From assembly GCF_041529975.1 (NCBI RefSeq), contig NZ_CP168030.1, forward strand, positions 3,472,001 through 3,536,000: 64,000 nt of DNA, read 5' to 3'. Under the pieces are notes generated by a model. That model saw nothing but the letters and a program-made list of their open reading frames with translations. It was not told the origin of the DNA and did no database searches. Below, one piece after another: positions 24,466 to 33,221 of the stretch; position 1 is the stretch's first letter; every line of letters starts with the position of its first letter. Source of the DNA: Microbacterium maritypicum (GTDB lineage: Bacteria; Actinomycetota; Actinomycetes; Actinomycetales; Microbacteriaceae). The position numbers and the translations under genes are program-made.

Positions 24466-26189
24466 GCGTCCACCCCCAGCTGCGACTCGACGATCTCCCG
24501 GTAGGTGTCGTTCGTCTCGAGCAGCTGCTCATGCGTGCCGACGCCGACCATGGTGCCGCCGTCGAGGACGACGATGCGGTCGGCGTCCGTGATCGTGGAG
24601 ACGCGCTGCGCGACGACGATCTTCGTCACGTGCGGGAGTTCCCGCCACAGCGCCTGGCGCAGCCGGGCATCCGTGGTGAGGTCGAGCGCCGAGAACGAGT
24701 CGTCGAACACGAGGATCTTCGGCTGGTGCACGATCGCACGCGCGATCGCGAGACGCTGACGCTGACCGCCGGAGACGTTCGTGCCGCCCTGGGCGATGCG
24801 CGAGTCGAGCCCGTCGGGCATCTCCTCGACGAAGTCACGTCCCTGCGCGATGTCGAGCGCGTGCCAGAGCTCCTCGTCGGTCGCCTCCTCGCGTCCGTAG
24901 CGCAGGTTCGACGCGACGGTTCCGGTGAAGAGGAACGGACGCTGCGGTACGAGGCCGATGCTGTCCCACAGCGACTCGACGTCGGCCTCGCGCACATCCG
25001 TGCCGCCGACGTGCACGGATCCGCCCGAGACGTCGAAGAGCCGCGGGATGAGCGAGATGAGCGTCGTCTTGCCGGAACCGGTGGATCCGACGATCGCCAC
25101 CGTCTCTCCGGGCTCGGCCGCGAAGCTGATGCCGCGCAGCACCGGGGAGTCGGCACCGGGGTAGGTGAACTCCACATCGTCGAGCGCGACGGCTCCGGGA
25201 ACCGGGAACTCGGTGACGCCGTTCTCGGGGCGGACCAGCGTGGACTCCGAGTCGAGCACCTCGCCGATGCGCTCGGCCGAGACCGCGGCGCGCGGGATCA
25301 TCATCGCCATGAAGCTCGCCATGATGACGCCGCCCATGATCTGACCGATGTACTGCATGAAGGCGAACAGCGTGCCGACCTGCACCGTGCCGTTGTTGAC
25401 CTCGATGCCGCCGAACCAGATGACCGAGACGACGGTCACGTTGAGGATGAGCATGAACAGCGGGAACAGCAGCACGAAGAGCGAGCCGACCTTGCGGCCG
25501 ACCACCATGATGTCGGTGTTGGCTCCGCGGAAGCGCTCTTCCTCGATGCGTTCGCGCACGAAGGCGCGCACGACGCGCACACCGGTGAGTTGCTCGCGCA
25601 TGATGCGGTTGACGTTGTCGAGCTTGCCCTGGTAGCTGCGGAACAGCGGCACCATGCGCCCGATCACGAGCGCGGCCAGGATCAGCAGCGCGGGCACCGA
25701 GACGGCGATCAGCCAGCTGAGGCCGACGTTGGTCTGGATGGCGAAGAAGATGCCGCCGATCGCGAGCAGCGGGGCGGTGACGAGCATGGTGGCGCCCATC
25801 ATCGCGAGCATCTGCACCTGCTGCACATCGTTGGTGTTTCGCGTGATGAGCGAGCCGGCGCCGAACTGCGACACTTCGCGCTCGGAGAAGCCGCTGACCT
25901 TGCCGAAGACGTCGGCGCGGATGTCGCGGCCGGCGCCCATCGCGGCGCGCGCGGCGAAGAAGGTCGCCGTGACCGAGGCGATGATCTGCCCCAGCGACAC
26001 CGCGAGCATGAACAGACCCGTGCCCCAGATGTAGGCGGTGTCACCCTGGGCGACACCCTTGTCGATGATGTCGGCGTTCAGGCGCGGGAGGTAGAGGGTC
26101 GCCGCGGCGCTGGCGAGCTGGAACACCAGCACGCCGAGCAGCAGCCACCGGTATCGAGAGAGATAGCGGAAGAGGATTTTTCCCAGCAC
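24462..26189 (-). CDS. Heterodimeric ABC exporter subunit, degenerate half
   Basis: 575 residues: six membrane segments followed by an ATPase domain. Walker A is VGSTGSGKTTLISLI and the signature NVSGGQRQRLAIARA is canonical, but Walker B reads ILVFDDSFSALDL with Asp instead of the catalytic Glu. This is the hallmark of the non-hydrolysing site of heterodimeric exporters and pairs with the odd signature in the downstream subunit. Start: the GTG at 26187-26189 (VLGKILFRYLSRYRW) matches where family members begin; upstream extension to 27764 is a shadow. Confidence 0.92.
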   Translation of the reverse strand: MLGKILFRYLSRYRWLLLGVLVFQLASAAATLYLPRLNADIIDKGVAQGDTAYIWGTGLFMLAVSLGQIIASVTATFFAARAAMGAGRDIRADVFGKVSGFSEREVSQFGAGSLITRNTNDVQQVQMLAMMGATMLVTAPLLAIGGIFFAIQTNVGLSWLIAVSVPALLILAALVIGRMVPLFRSYQGKLDNVNRIMREQLTGVRVVRAFVRERIEEERFRGANTDIMVVGRKVGSLFVLLFPLFMLILNVTVVSVIWFGGIEVNNGTVQVGTLFAFMQYIGQIMGGVIMASFMAMMIPRAAVSAERIGEVLDSESTLVRPENGVTEFPVPGAVALDDVEFTYPGADSPVLRGISFAAEPGETVAIVGSTGSGKTTLISLIPRLFDVSGGSVHVGGTDVREADVESLWDSIGLVPQRPFLFTGTVASNLRYGREEATDEELWHALDIAQGRDFVEEMPDGLDSRIAQGGTNVSGGQRQRLAIARAIVHQPKILVFDDSFSALDLTTDARLRQALWRELPHVTKIVVAQRVSTITDADRIVVLDGGTMVGVGTHEQLLETNDTYREIVESQLGVDA

Positions 26190-26407
26190 AGGCGGACTTT
26201 CTAGGAAGGATGAAACGGCGGGTTTCTCGGCAGACGGATGCCGACCGACAACCGGCCACAAGACAGAGTGCCACGAACCGTGGACATTCGTATCCCCCTC
26301 GAGGCTGACCTTCGCTGACAGCGAACCCCTCCACCCGGGGATCATTCGTTTCTGCACGCGGGCGAACAAGTGACGAGCCCGACCGCAGCGCTTCTTGTGT
26401 TTTCCTG

Positions 26408-26439
26408 TTGATACAACTTGTGATAGACATATGACACAA
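26408..26439 (+). promoter_or_regulatory. Promoter and inverted repeats before the membrane-protein/ytrA-type operon
   Basis: A -35 TTGATA (26408-26413) and a possible -10 TATGAC (26430-26435) are 16 bases apart. GTTG-ATA-CAAC (26407-26417) and TTGTG-N12-CACAA (26418-26439) are perfect inverted repeats on top of the promoter. The second GntR-type gene of the operon is a natural candidate to bind them. The rest of 26190-26456 shows no gene. Confidence 0.5.
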
Positions 26440-26456
26440 CCGAGAACGGACCTCCC

Positions 26457-27506
26457 ATGCTTCCGCACATCGCATCCCTGCTCGACCCGATCCAGCTGCT
26501 CGGCCGCCTCCTGTCGTTGCCGCTGGTCTCCCTGATCCTCGCGGCGATCATCGCGGTGGGGATCGCCGTCTCGCCCCGAGAGGCTGCGCGACGACGCGGT
26601 CGCGTCCGGCTCACGCCCTCGGCATCCACCGCGGTGTCCGCCCGCTATACGCCGGAGCACCGCGCCCTCGGCATCGCGGCGATCGTCGTGATCGTGATCT
26701 TCATCGCCGAGAACCTGATCACGGGGTACGTCCTGGGGATGTTCGGCGTGAGCCTCAACGGCGTCGTCGGCTGGTGGCGGTACGCGACACCCGTCTTCAC
26801 GGCATCCGTCGGCGTGGCCATCCTGCTGGCGATGATCGTCATGCACGGCAGCACCCCTCCGGAGCGACCCGTCGTCGCCGCGCGCCGGACCTGGCTGACC
26901 TTCAGCTCCCGCGTGGGGTCGGTGGGCACCGCCCTCGCCCTTCTCGCCCTCGCGACGACCACGCTGCTCGCCGGACTCGCATCGTCGAACCTCAACGGCG
27001 GTCCGTACGTCTACCTCGAGATCGACGTCCCCAACGAAACCATCGACCCGATCCGCCCCTGGTTCTACGGATGGGCCTACGGCATCCCCGTCCTGATCTG
27101 CACCGCCGCCCTCGTGGCAGTCGTCGTCGCGGCACTGCACGCGAACGCGGCCCGCGCGTTCCTCCGTCCGGAGACGGTCGTCGCCGAGCAGCGGGAGCGC
27201 CGCGACATCGCGAGCGGGATCGCCCGGCTCGCGGCGTCCGCGGCCCTGCTCGCTCTGGCGGGGGCGCTCCGGTTCATCGCCGAGGCGGGATCGGTCGCCG
27301 GGCTCACCATCCAGGGCGACAGCGGCAGCGACTCCTACGACGTGTTCTGGCGATACGGCGAGCTCGCCGCCATCGGCGGTTGGGTGGCTCCGGCGCTCGA
27401 GATCACCGCGTTCGTGCTCCTGTTCCTCGTGACCGCACAGCTGGCGCACGGCACAGGACCCGCCGCCCCCGCCGAGCAGGCCGCCGAATCGAGGGCCGCA
27501 AAGTGA
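26457..27506 (+). CDS. Multi-pass membrane protein of unknown function
   Basis: 349 residues with about seven hydrophobic segments: near 10-40, 75-100, 110-135, 160-180, 205-230, 255-275 and 310-335. No catalytic or transport motif that I recognise. Its stop overlaps the GTG of the GntR/YtrA-type regulator by four bases, so the two are co-translated and the protein is probably what the regulator controls. YtrA regulators usually govern ABC transporters or membrane stress proteins, which hints at an envelope role. Native composition, no sign of transfer. Confidence 0.75.
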   Translation: MLPHIASLLDPIQLLGRLLSLPLVSLILAAIIAVGIAVSPREAARRRGRVRLTPSASTAVSARYTPEHRALGIAAIVVIVIFIAENLITGYVLGMFGVSLNGVVGWWRYATPVFTASVGVAILLAMIVMHGSTPPERPVVAARRTWLTFSSRVGSVGTALALLALATTTLLAGLASSNLNGGPYVYLEIDVPNETIDPIRPWFYGWAYGIPVLICTAALVAVVVAALHANAARAFLRPETVVAEQRERRDIASGIARLAASAALLALAGALRFIAEAGSVAGLTIQGDSGSDSYDVFWRYGELAAIGGWVAPALEITAFVLLFLVTAQLAHGTGPAAPAEQAAESRAAK

Positions 27507-27901
27507 CCCCGAGCCCGAAGCTGTCGCCCGCGGACGAGGCGAATCCGGCCCTCGACATCTACCGACAGCTGCGCGGCCTGATCGTGTCGGGACAGCTCGG
27601 CGCCGGCGAACGGCTGCCGACGGTGCGCCAGACCGCGAGCGATCTGGGCGTCGCTCCCGGCACGGCCGCACGCGCATACAAGATGCTCGAGAGCGAGGGG
27701 CTCGTGATCTCGCGCACCGCAGCGGGCACACGGGTGGCGGAGACGGCGGGTGTGCTTCCGGCATCCGTCATCCGGCGCATCCGCGAACTGGTCGAGGAGG
27801 CCGCATCCGTCGATGCCGATCCGGATGACGTGGTCGACGTGCTCCGGACGATCTGGCAGACGCGCACCCCGGATCCGACCGCGGCTGGCGAGGGCACGTA
27901 G
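27503..27901 (+). CDS. GntR-family regulator, short YtrA type
   Basis: 132 residues. The winged helix at about 15-85 reads ALDIYRQLRGLIVSGQLGAG, LPTVRQTASDLGVAPGTAAR and AYKMLESEGLVISRTAAGTRV, followed by a short ~40-residue helical tail and no ligand-binding domain, as in YtrA regulators. The GTG start lies in the 4-base overlap GTGA with the upstream gene. Likely autoregulates the two-gene operon through the inverted repeats at 26407-26439. Confidence 0.88.
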   Translation: MTPSPKLSPADEANPALDIYRQLRGLIVSGQLGAGERLPTVRQTASDLGVAPGTAARAYKMLESEGLVISRTAAGTRVAETAGVLPASVIRRIRELVEEAASVDADPDDVVDVLRTIWQTRTPDPTAAGEGT

Positions 27902-27923
27902 GCCCGGATCCCGCGCCGCGACC

Positions 27924-28985
27924 TCAGAACAGGGCGGGCTGCGGCACGTAGTCCCGTGCGGGGGCACCGGCATCCGGGGCGAGCTCCGCCAGGGTCGGCG
28001 GATCCCACTTCGGGTTGCGGTCCTTGTCGACCAGCTGTGCCCTGATGCCCTCGACGAGGTCAGGATGCTCGTTCACGAACCACAGCACCCGTCGGTACTC
28101 ACCCTCGAGCGCCGCGCGCAGACCCGGCATCTCCCTCGCCTCGCGCACAGCGTCGAGGGTCACGGTGAGCCCGGTCGGCGCGAGCCCCTCCAGCAGTTCG
28201 GCCGTGGCGGCGGCATCCGTGTGCTCCTGCGCGCGCAGTCGATCGACGATCTCGGTCACGGTCGGCGCGGAGAAGGCCTCGTCGATCCACTCCCGCGATG
28301 CCGGAAGCTGCGTGGGCTCGGGCGTCTCGTCGAAGAGCAGCACGATCTCGCTGGGCCCGGTCGGGTCCGCGCGGAAGGCGAGCGCCTCGCTCAGGGCCTC
28401 CAGCCGCTCCGACGGCACGAAGTGGTCGGCGAAGCCGAGGTACACGGCATCCGCACCGTTCATCGTCGATCCGGTGAGCCCGAAGTACTCGCCGAAACGC
28501 CCCGGCGCCCGCCCGAGCAGCCAGGTGCCGCCCACATCGGGCGTGAAGCCGATACGGGTTTCGGGCATCGCGAGCTTCGACCGCTCCGTGACGATGCGGA
28601 TGGCGGCGTGGCCGGCGAGCCCGATGCCGCCGCCCATGGTGATGCCGTCCGCGAAGGCGACGACCGGCTTCGGGTATTCGGCGATCATCGCGTTCAGGGC
28701 GTACTCGGCGCGGAAGAACTCCGCGGTCCGCTCGGCCTGCCCTGCCACGATCTGCGCGTGCAGCGCGCGCACGTCGCCGCCGGCGCACATGCCGCGCTCC
28801 CCCGCGCCGTCGATCAGCACGATCTGCACATCGGTGTCGTCGCGCCATGCGGTGAGGGTCTCGGTGAGGATCCCGATCATCTCCACGTCGAGGGCGTTGA
28901 TCGCCTCCGGACGGTTGAGGGTGAGCCGCCCGAGCGCCCCTTCGGTGCGGACGAGGACACGGGAGGCAGCCTGAGAATCGGTCAC
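27924..28985 (-). CDS. Enoyl-CoA hydratase/isomerase family, 3-hydroxyisobutyryl-CoA hydrolase-like
   Basis: 353 residues, longer than plain enoyl-CoA hydratases (about 260) and matching 3-hydroxyisobutyryl-CoA hydrolases of valine breakdown. The crotonase fold has oxyanion-hole stretches GERGMCAGGDVRALH and GITMGGGIGLAGH, followed by MPETRIGFTPDVGGTWLLGR, the signature with the catalytic Glu and Asp. The start is the GTG at 28983-28985, with TAGCCT seven bases upstream. Single gene, divergent from the acidic-tail ATPase. A generic crotonase role cannot be excluded. Confidence 0.88.
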   Translation of the reverse strand: MTDSQAASRVLVRTEGALGRLTLNRPEAINALDVEMIGILTETLTAWRDDTDVQIVLIDGAGERGMCAGGDVRALHAQIVAGQAERTAEFFRAEYALNAMIAEYPKPVVAFADGITMGGGIGLAGHAAIRIVTERSKLAMPETRIGFTPDVGGTWLLGRAPGRFGEYFGLTGSTMNGADAVYLGFADHFVPSERLEALSEALAFRADPTGPSEIVLLFDETPEPTQLPASREWIDEAFSAPTVTEIVDRLRAQEHTDAAATAELLEGLAPTGLTVTLDAVREAREMPGLRAALEGEYRRVLWFVNEHPDLVEGIRAQLVDKDRNPKWDPPTLAELAPDAGAPARDYVPQPALF

Positions 28986-28992
28986 GCGTGCC

Positions 28993-28998
28993 AGGCTA
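28993..28998 (-). promoter_or_regulatory. -10 element, leaderless start of the crotonase gene
   Basis: TAGCCT (minus strand) lies seven bases before the GTG at 28985. Confidence 0.45.
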
Positions 28999-29094
28999 CC
29001 TTTCCCGAAGGGCGGTATTCCGCGCGAAATGCGGGATCCGACAGGCTTTTCCGGCAGGATAGGGAGGAACTGTTCCACGCGACGAGAGGTCACG

Positions 29095-31209
29095 ATGCCC
29101 GAAGGACAGGTGCTGGAGTTCACGCACGTGACGAAGCGCTTCAATGAGGTGACCGCCGTCTCGGACTTCTCCGCGCGCGTCGAGCCGGGTGCCGTCACCG
29201 CCTTCCTCGGCCCCAACGGAGCCGGCAAGACCACCACGCTGCGCATCCTGCTCGGTCAGGTGCGCGCCACCTCCGGAACCGCGACGATCGGCGGCACGGC
29301 CTACGGCGAACTCCGCCAGCCGCTGCGCACGATCGGTGCCGTGCTGGAAGAGACCGCCTACCGCCCGCGCCGCACCGCCGAGCGACAGCTGACGATCGCC
29401 GCGAAGGCGAACGGTGTGCCGCTGGCGCGCGTGGGTGAGGTCCTCTCGCTGGTCGGGCTCGACGGCGAGGGCGACTCGCGGATCGGCGGTTTCTCGCTCG
29501 GCATGCGCCAGCGGCTCAGCGTCGCGCACGCGCTTCTCGGCGACCCGGGCGCCCTGGTCTTCGACGAGCCGGCCAACGGGCTCGACCCCGAGGGGATCCG
29601 CTGGATGCGGCTGCTGATGCGCCGCCTCGCGGACGAAGGGCGCACGGTGCTCGTATCGTCGCACGTCCTCAGCGAGGTGGAGCAGGTCGCCGACAACGTG
29701 CTCGTGCTGTCGAAGGGCGAGCTGGTCCTGGCCAGTGGCATCGAGACGCTGGCCGACCCGAAGGGCGGCTCCGTCATCGTCGACGCCGCCGACCGCGATG
29801 CGCTCAGCGCTGCGCTCTCCGCAGCCGGATTCGACATCGAGGTGCTGCGCTCGGGCCTGACCGTCCGCGGCGGCGACGCCGGCACGGTCGGCGCAGTGGC
29901 CGCCGACGCAGGCATCGCGCTGAGCACGCTCGTGCAGCGCGGACCGACGCTGGAAGACGTCTTCATCGACCTGATGCGCGGCGGTAGGCACGCGCCCCCC
30001 GCCTACCCGGCCCAGGTACCGGCACCGGCACCGATCGCGCCGGCCGTGGCCGCCGAGGCTCTGGCCGCCGACGCCACTCTCGCGCCGAACGAGTCCGTGG
30101 TCGCGATCCCCGTCGCCGCAGCGGCAGCATGGGCGGCCGAGGCCGCCGCCGCTCCCGCCGATGAGGCCGTGGCAGACGATCTCGCCGCGGCGGGCACCGC
30201 CCGCGCCGACGGCGACTCCGAGGAAGAGGCCGGCGACGAGCCTCCCACCGACGATTCCGCCGAAGAAGTTCCCGCCGAAGAGGCTCCCGCCGACGACGCG
30301 GAGAACGCCGCGCCCGTCGAGGCCGCCGACGACACCGACGGAGCGAGTGCGGACGAGGCCGCCGCGGACGAGGCAACCGGCGACGAGGCGACCGGCGACG
30401 AGTCCGAATCCGAATCCGAATCCGAGACCACCGCGCCCCCGGCACGGTCCTTCGACGAGATCCTGTTCGGGGCGGCCGCTCCGGTCGCGGCCGACGCACC
30501 GACGTCCACCGACGAGGCACGTCACAGCGTCGCCGAGATCTTCGACGCATCCGACGACGAGCACACCGCTGATGACGCTTCCGAGCAGCAGCCTGCCGAC
30601 GTCGAAGCCACCGCCGACGGCGCGGCGGGTGCACCCGAAGCCACCGACGACGTGAGCACCGGCGACAGCCCGTCAGACGACGAGGGCACGCCGCTGGGCG
30701 AGGATGCGTCCGAGGTCGAGCACACGGGTGTCGAGATCTTCGCCGATCTCGCTGGCGCTTCCGATGCCGACCACGACGGCGCAGAGGACGACACCGCGGA
30801 CCGCGACGACTCGGACCACGACGACTCGGAGCACGACGACTCGGAGCACGACGACTCGGATGGCTCGGACACCGACGAGGATCCGCGCTCCGCTGCCGTC
30901 AGCTCGATGCTGGCCGCAGCCGCTCGCGCCTATTACGAGGACGAGCCGAAGGACTACCCCCTCAGCCCGGAATCGGCGGACGACGCCTCGACCGAGAGCG
31001 CGCACTGGAGCATCGCGTCCACCGGCGTCATCGACACGGTGCCGCTGGCCGCGTCCGATGAGGCGACCGACGACGAGTCCGCCCCGGAGGAGACTCCCGC
31101 CGAGGAGGCCGCCTCCGCAGATGGCGAGTCCGACGCGGACGGCCAGTCCGGCAGCGACGAGCATCATGACGGTGATGAGCACGAAGGTGGCGAGAACCAC
31201 CACGGCTGA
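29095..31209 (+). CDS. ABC transporter ATPase with ~390-residue acidic disordered tail
   Basis: 704 residues. Residues 1-300 are an ordinary drug/antibiotic-type ATPase: FLGPNGAGKTTTLRILLG (Walker A), GGFSLGMRQRLSVA (signature), ALVFDEPANGLDPEG (Walker B), VSSHVLSEVEQVAD. From about residue 310 to the end the chain is Ala/Asp/Glu-rich with Ser/Thr and almost no hydrophobic core: repeats of DDSEHDDSE near 565-585 and a His-rich end (EHHDGDEHEGGENHHG). No permease gene is adjacent, although such ATPases normally pair with one. The ATG at 29095 has GAGAGG five bases upstream. The tail keeps normal codon periodicity and has no stop, so it looks truly translated. Confidence 0.88.
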   Translation: MPEGQVLEFTHVTKRFNEVTAVSDFSARVEPGAVTAFLGPNGAGKTTTLRILLGQVRATSGTATIGGTAYGELRQPLRTIGAVLEETAYRPRRTAERQLTIAAKANGVPLARVGEVLSLVGLDGEGDSRIGGFSLGMRQRLSVAHALLGDPGALVFDEPANGLDPEGIRWMRLLMRRLADEGRTVLVSSHVLSEVEQVADNVLVLSKGELVLASGIETLADPKGGSVIVDAADRDALSAALSAAGFDIEVLRSGLTVRGGDAGTVGAVAADAGIALSTLVQRGPTLEDVFIDLMRGGRHAPPAYPAQVPAPAPIAPAVAAEALAADATLAPNESVVAIPVAAAAAWAAEAAAAPADEAVADDLAAAGTARADGDSEEEAGDEPPTDDSAEEVPAEEAPADDAENAAPVEAADDTDGASADEAAADEATGDEATGDESESESESETTAPPARSFDEILFGAAAPVAADAPTSTDEARHSVAEIFDASDDEHTADDASEQQPADVEATADGAAGAPEATDDVSTGDSPSDDEGTPLGEDASEVEHTGVEIFADLAGASDADHDGAEDDTADRDDSDHDDSEHDDSEHDDSDGSDTDEDPRSAAVSSMLAAAARAYYEDEPKDYPLSPESADDASTESAHWSIASTGVIDTVPLAASDEATDDESAPEETPAEEAASADGESDADGQSGSDEHHDGDEHEGGENHHG

Positions 31210-31230
31210 CTCTCGTCGCCGATGAGAACC

Positions 31231-31270
31231 GAGAACGCCCTCCCGACCACATGGTCGCGGGGGCGTTCCT
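31231..31270. terminator. Hairpin between convergent genes
   Basis: GAGAACGCCC-TCC-CGACCA pairs with TGGTCG-CGG-GGGCGTTCCTC around a 2-base loop, with one mismatch, one G-U and one bulge. It lies between the ends of the acidic-tail ATPase and the 31310 gene. Moderate T content only. Confidence 0.6.
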
Positions 31271-31309
31271 CTGTTCGGTCAGGGGCGACCGCAGCCGTCG
31301 AGGCCGTCG

Positions 31310-31759
31310 TCAGGCAGGTCGGGGACGGATGACCGGCCGACGGCTGCCCTTCGGGACGGCGGTGGGCGAGGTCGCGACGATCTCCTCGACGTCTGCCGGC
31401 TCCGCGGACACATCGAGGCGCAACGCCTGAGTGAGCGCGAGCCCGTGCCGCGTGGTCAGGATCAGGCGGCGGTACTGCGCGTCGCCCTCGAGGTCGATCA
31501 CGACGCTCGGGCGACGCTTGCGGATCAGCACGAAGTCCAGGCTGCCGGCCGCCTTCCAACTGCCGGCGGCGAGGATGCCGGGGATGTGCGTGCCGGGGTT
31601 CGGGACGCCCCGCAGCCACGTCCACGCGTCATCCGTGAGCTGGACCTTGGTGATGGTGTCGCGCGCGATGCGGACGTTCTCACGGTGGAAGGTGGCGGCC
31701 CGTTCGAGCGGCGAGAGCACGACTTCGAGTTGCGTCTGGTCCAGCAGCAACGTCACCAT
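31310..31759 (-). CDS. Hypothetical protein, about 149 residues
   Basis: I do not recognise the family. The protein is soluble, mixed alpha/beta: MVTLLLDQTQLEVVLSPLER, then NVRIARDTITKVQLTDDAWT and IPGILAAGSWKAAGSLDFVL. The alternating strand pattern and the LTTRHGLALTQALRLDV ending recall small PH-like membrane-associated domains, but that is only a resemblance. The C-terminus is basic (KGSRRPVIRPRPA). CAGACT six bases upstream fits a leaderless start at 31759. Confidence 0.65.
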   Translation of the reverse strand: MVTLLLDQTQLEVVLSPLERAATFHRENVRIARDTITKVQLTDDAWTWLRGVPNPGTHIPGILAAGSWKAAGSLDFVLIRKRRPSVVIDLEGDAQYRRLILTTRHGLALTQALRLDVSAEPADVEEIVATSPTAVPKGSRRPVIRPRPA

Positions 31760-31765
31760 GCACTC

Positions 31766-31771
31766 AGTCTG
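31766..31771 (-). promoter_or_regulatory. -10-like CAGACT before the 31759 start
   Basis: CAGACT (minus strand) lies six bases before the ATG at 31759. Confidence 0.35.
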
Positions 31772-31880
31772 CCAGCGCGGCCCTGCCAGTTGTCTGGAAG
31801 TTGCTCACAGGAACGCAACGATCCCTTGTCGATTGCCACCATCCGTCGCGGTTTCTCGCGGCCGGTTCGCCGAAATCGGG

Positions 31881-33203
31881 TCAGGGGCGCGCAGCAGCCG
31901 CGGCATCGGCGGCAGCCGGGAGTGCCCCTTCGATGAGCTGGAGCTCCCGCTCGCCGTGCGCGGCCGTGAGGAACCAGGCCTCGAAGACACTCGGCGGTAG
32001 AGCGACGCCCTGCTCCCGCAGGGAGTGGAAGAACGGGGCGTAGCGGAACGACTCCTGCGCCTGCGCCTCGGCGTAGTTCCGCGGCTCGGACGCACGGAAC
32101 GACGCGCTGAACAGGTTGCCGGCTCGGGCCACGGCATGCGTGACGCCGGCCGACGTGAGGGCGGCATCGAGGGCGGCCGACACCCGGGCGGATGCCGCGT
32201 CCACCGTGGCGTACACCTCTGGGGTCGCGAGTCGCAAGGTCGCCAGGCCCGCAGCGACCGACAGCGGGTTCCCCGACAGGGTTCCCGCCTGGTAGACCGG
32301 GCCGAGAGGTGCGAGCAGGTCCATGACCTCGGCGCGACCGCCGAGCGCGGCCAGGGGCATGCCTCCACCGACGACCTTGCCGAAGGTGAAGATGTCGGGC
32401 AGATAGTCCTCGCCCGCCGCCGCCTGCAGACCCCAGAACCCCGCCGGGTGCACGCGGAAGCCCGTGAGCACCTCGTCGAGGATCATGAGGGCACCATGTG
32501 CGTGCGCGGTCTCCGCGATCAGACGGTTGAAGCCGGGCAGGGGGGCGACGACTCCCATGTTCGCGGCCGACGCCTCGACGATCACCGCGGCGATGCGCGG
32601 GCCGTGCTCGGCGAACACCGCGGCCAGCGCCTCGGGGTCGTTGTAACCGATCACCAGGGTCTGCGCGGCGATCGGCGCAGGGACACCGGCCGAACCGGGG
32701 AGCGCCAGCGTCGCGACACCGGAACCCGCCTCCGCGAGAAGCCCGTCGGAGTGACCGTGGTAGTGCCCGGCGAACTTCACGAGCAGGTCGCGACCGGTCG
32801 CGCCGCGCGCGAGGCGGATCGCCGTCATGGTCGCCTCGGTGCCGGTGGACACCAGACGCACACGTTCGATGGGACGGATCTCCCCGAAGCGGACCCGGTC
32901 GGCGATGAGCGCGGCGAGCTCGACCTCACCCTCGGTCGGGGCGCCGAAGGAGAGTCCTCGAGCCGCGGCTTCCTGCACCGCAGCGACGATCTCCGGGTGC
33001 GCGTGCCCGAGGAGAGCGGGGCCCCAGGAGGCGACGAGGTCGACATACTCGCGCCCCGCGGCATCCGTCACGGTGGCGCCCTTCGCCGAAGCGAGGAATC
33101 GCGGCGTGCCTCCTACCGAGCCGTAGGCGCGCACGGGCGAGTTGACCCCACCCGGGATCACCGCGCGGGCAGCGGAGAACAGGTCGTCATTGCGGTCGGT
33201 CAT
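31881..33203 (-). CDS. hemL: Glutamate-1-semialdehyde 2,1-aminomutase
   Basis: 440 residues. PLP enzyme converting glutamate-1-semialdehyde to 5-aminolevulinate, the second dedicated step of the C5 haem pathway. Clear features: [20 protein letters not shown] at the N-terminus, [13 protein letters not shown] with the PLP-binding Asp, and [19 protein letters not shown] with the Schiff-base Lys. Full length. Last gene of the hemQ-C-D-B-L run, 18 bases after hemB. GAGG lies about seven bases before the start. Confidence 0.96.
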   Translation of the reverse strand: MTDRNDDLFSAARAVIPGGVNSPVRAYGSVGGTPRFLASAKGATVTDAAGREYVDLVASWGPALLGHAHPEIVAAVQEAAARGLSFGAPTEGEVELAALIADRVRFGEIRPIERVRLVSTGTEATMTAIRLARGATGRDLLVKFAGHYHGHSDGLLAEAGSGVATLALPGSAGVPAPIAAQTLVIGYNDPEALAAVFAEHGPRIAAVIVEASAANMGVVAPLPGFNRLIAETAHAHGALMILDEVLTGFRVHPAGFWGLQAAAGEDYLPDIFTFGKVVGGGMPLAALGGRAEVMDLLAPLGPVYQAGTLSGNPLSVAAGLATLRLATPEVYATVDAASARVSAALDAALTSAGVTHAVARAGNLFSASFRASEPRNYAEAQAQESFRYAPFFHSLREQGVALPPSVFEAWFLTAAHGERELQLIEGALPAAADAAAAARP

Positions 33204-33221
33204 GAGAGATCCTCGGAGGTA

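Noticed and set aside
24462..27764. 1100-codon minus-strand frame
   Set aside because: Only 24462-26189 reads as protein. The N-terminal extension lies antisense to the membrane protein at 26457 and has no domain.
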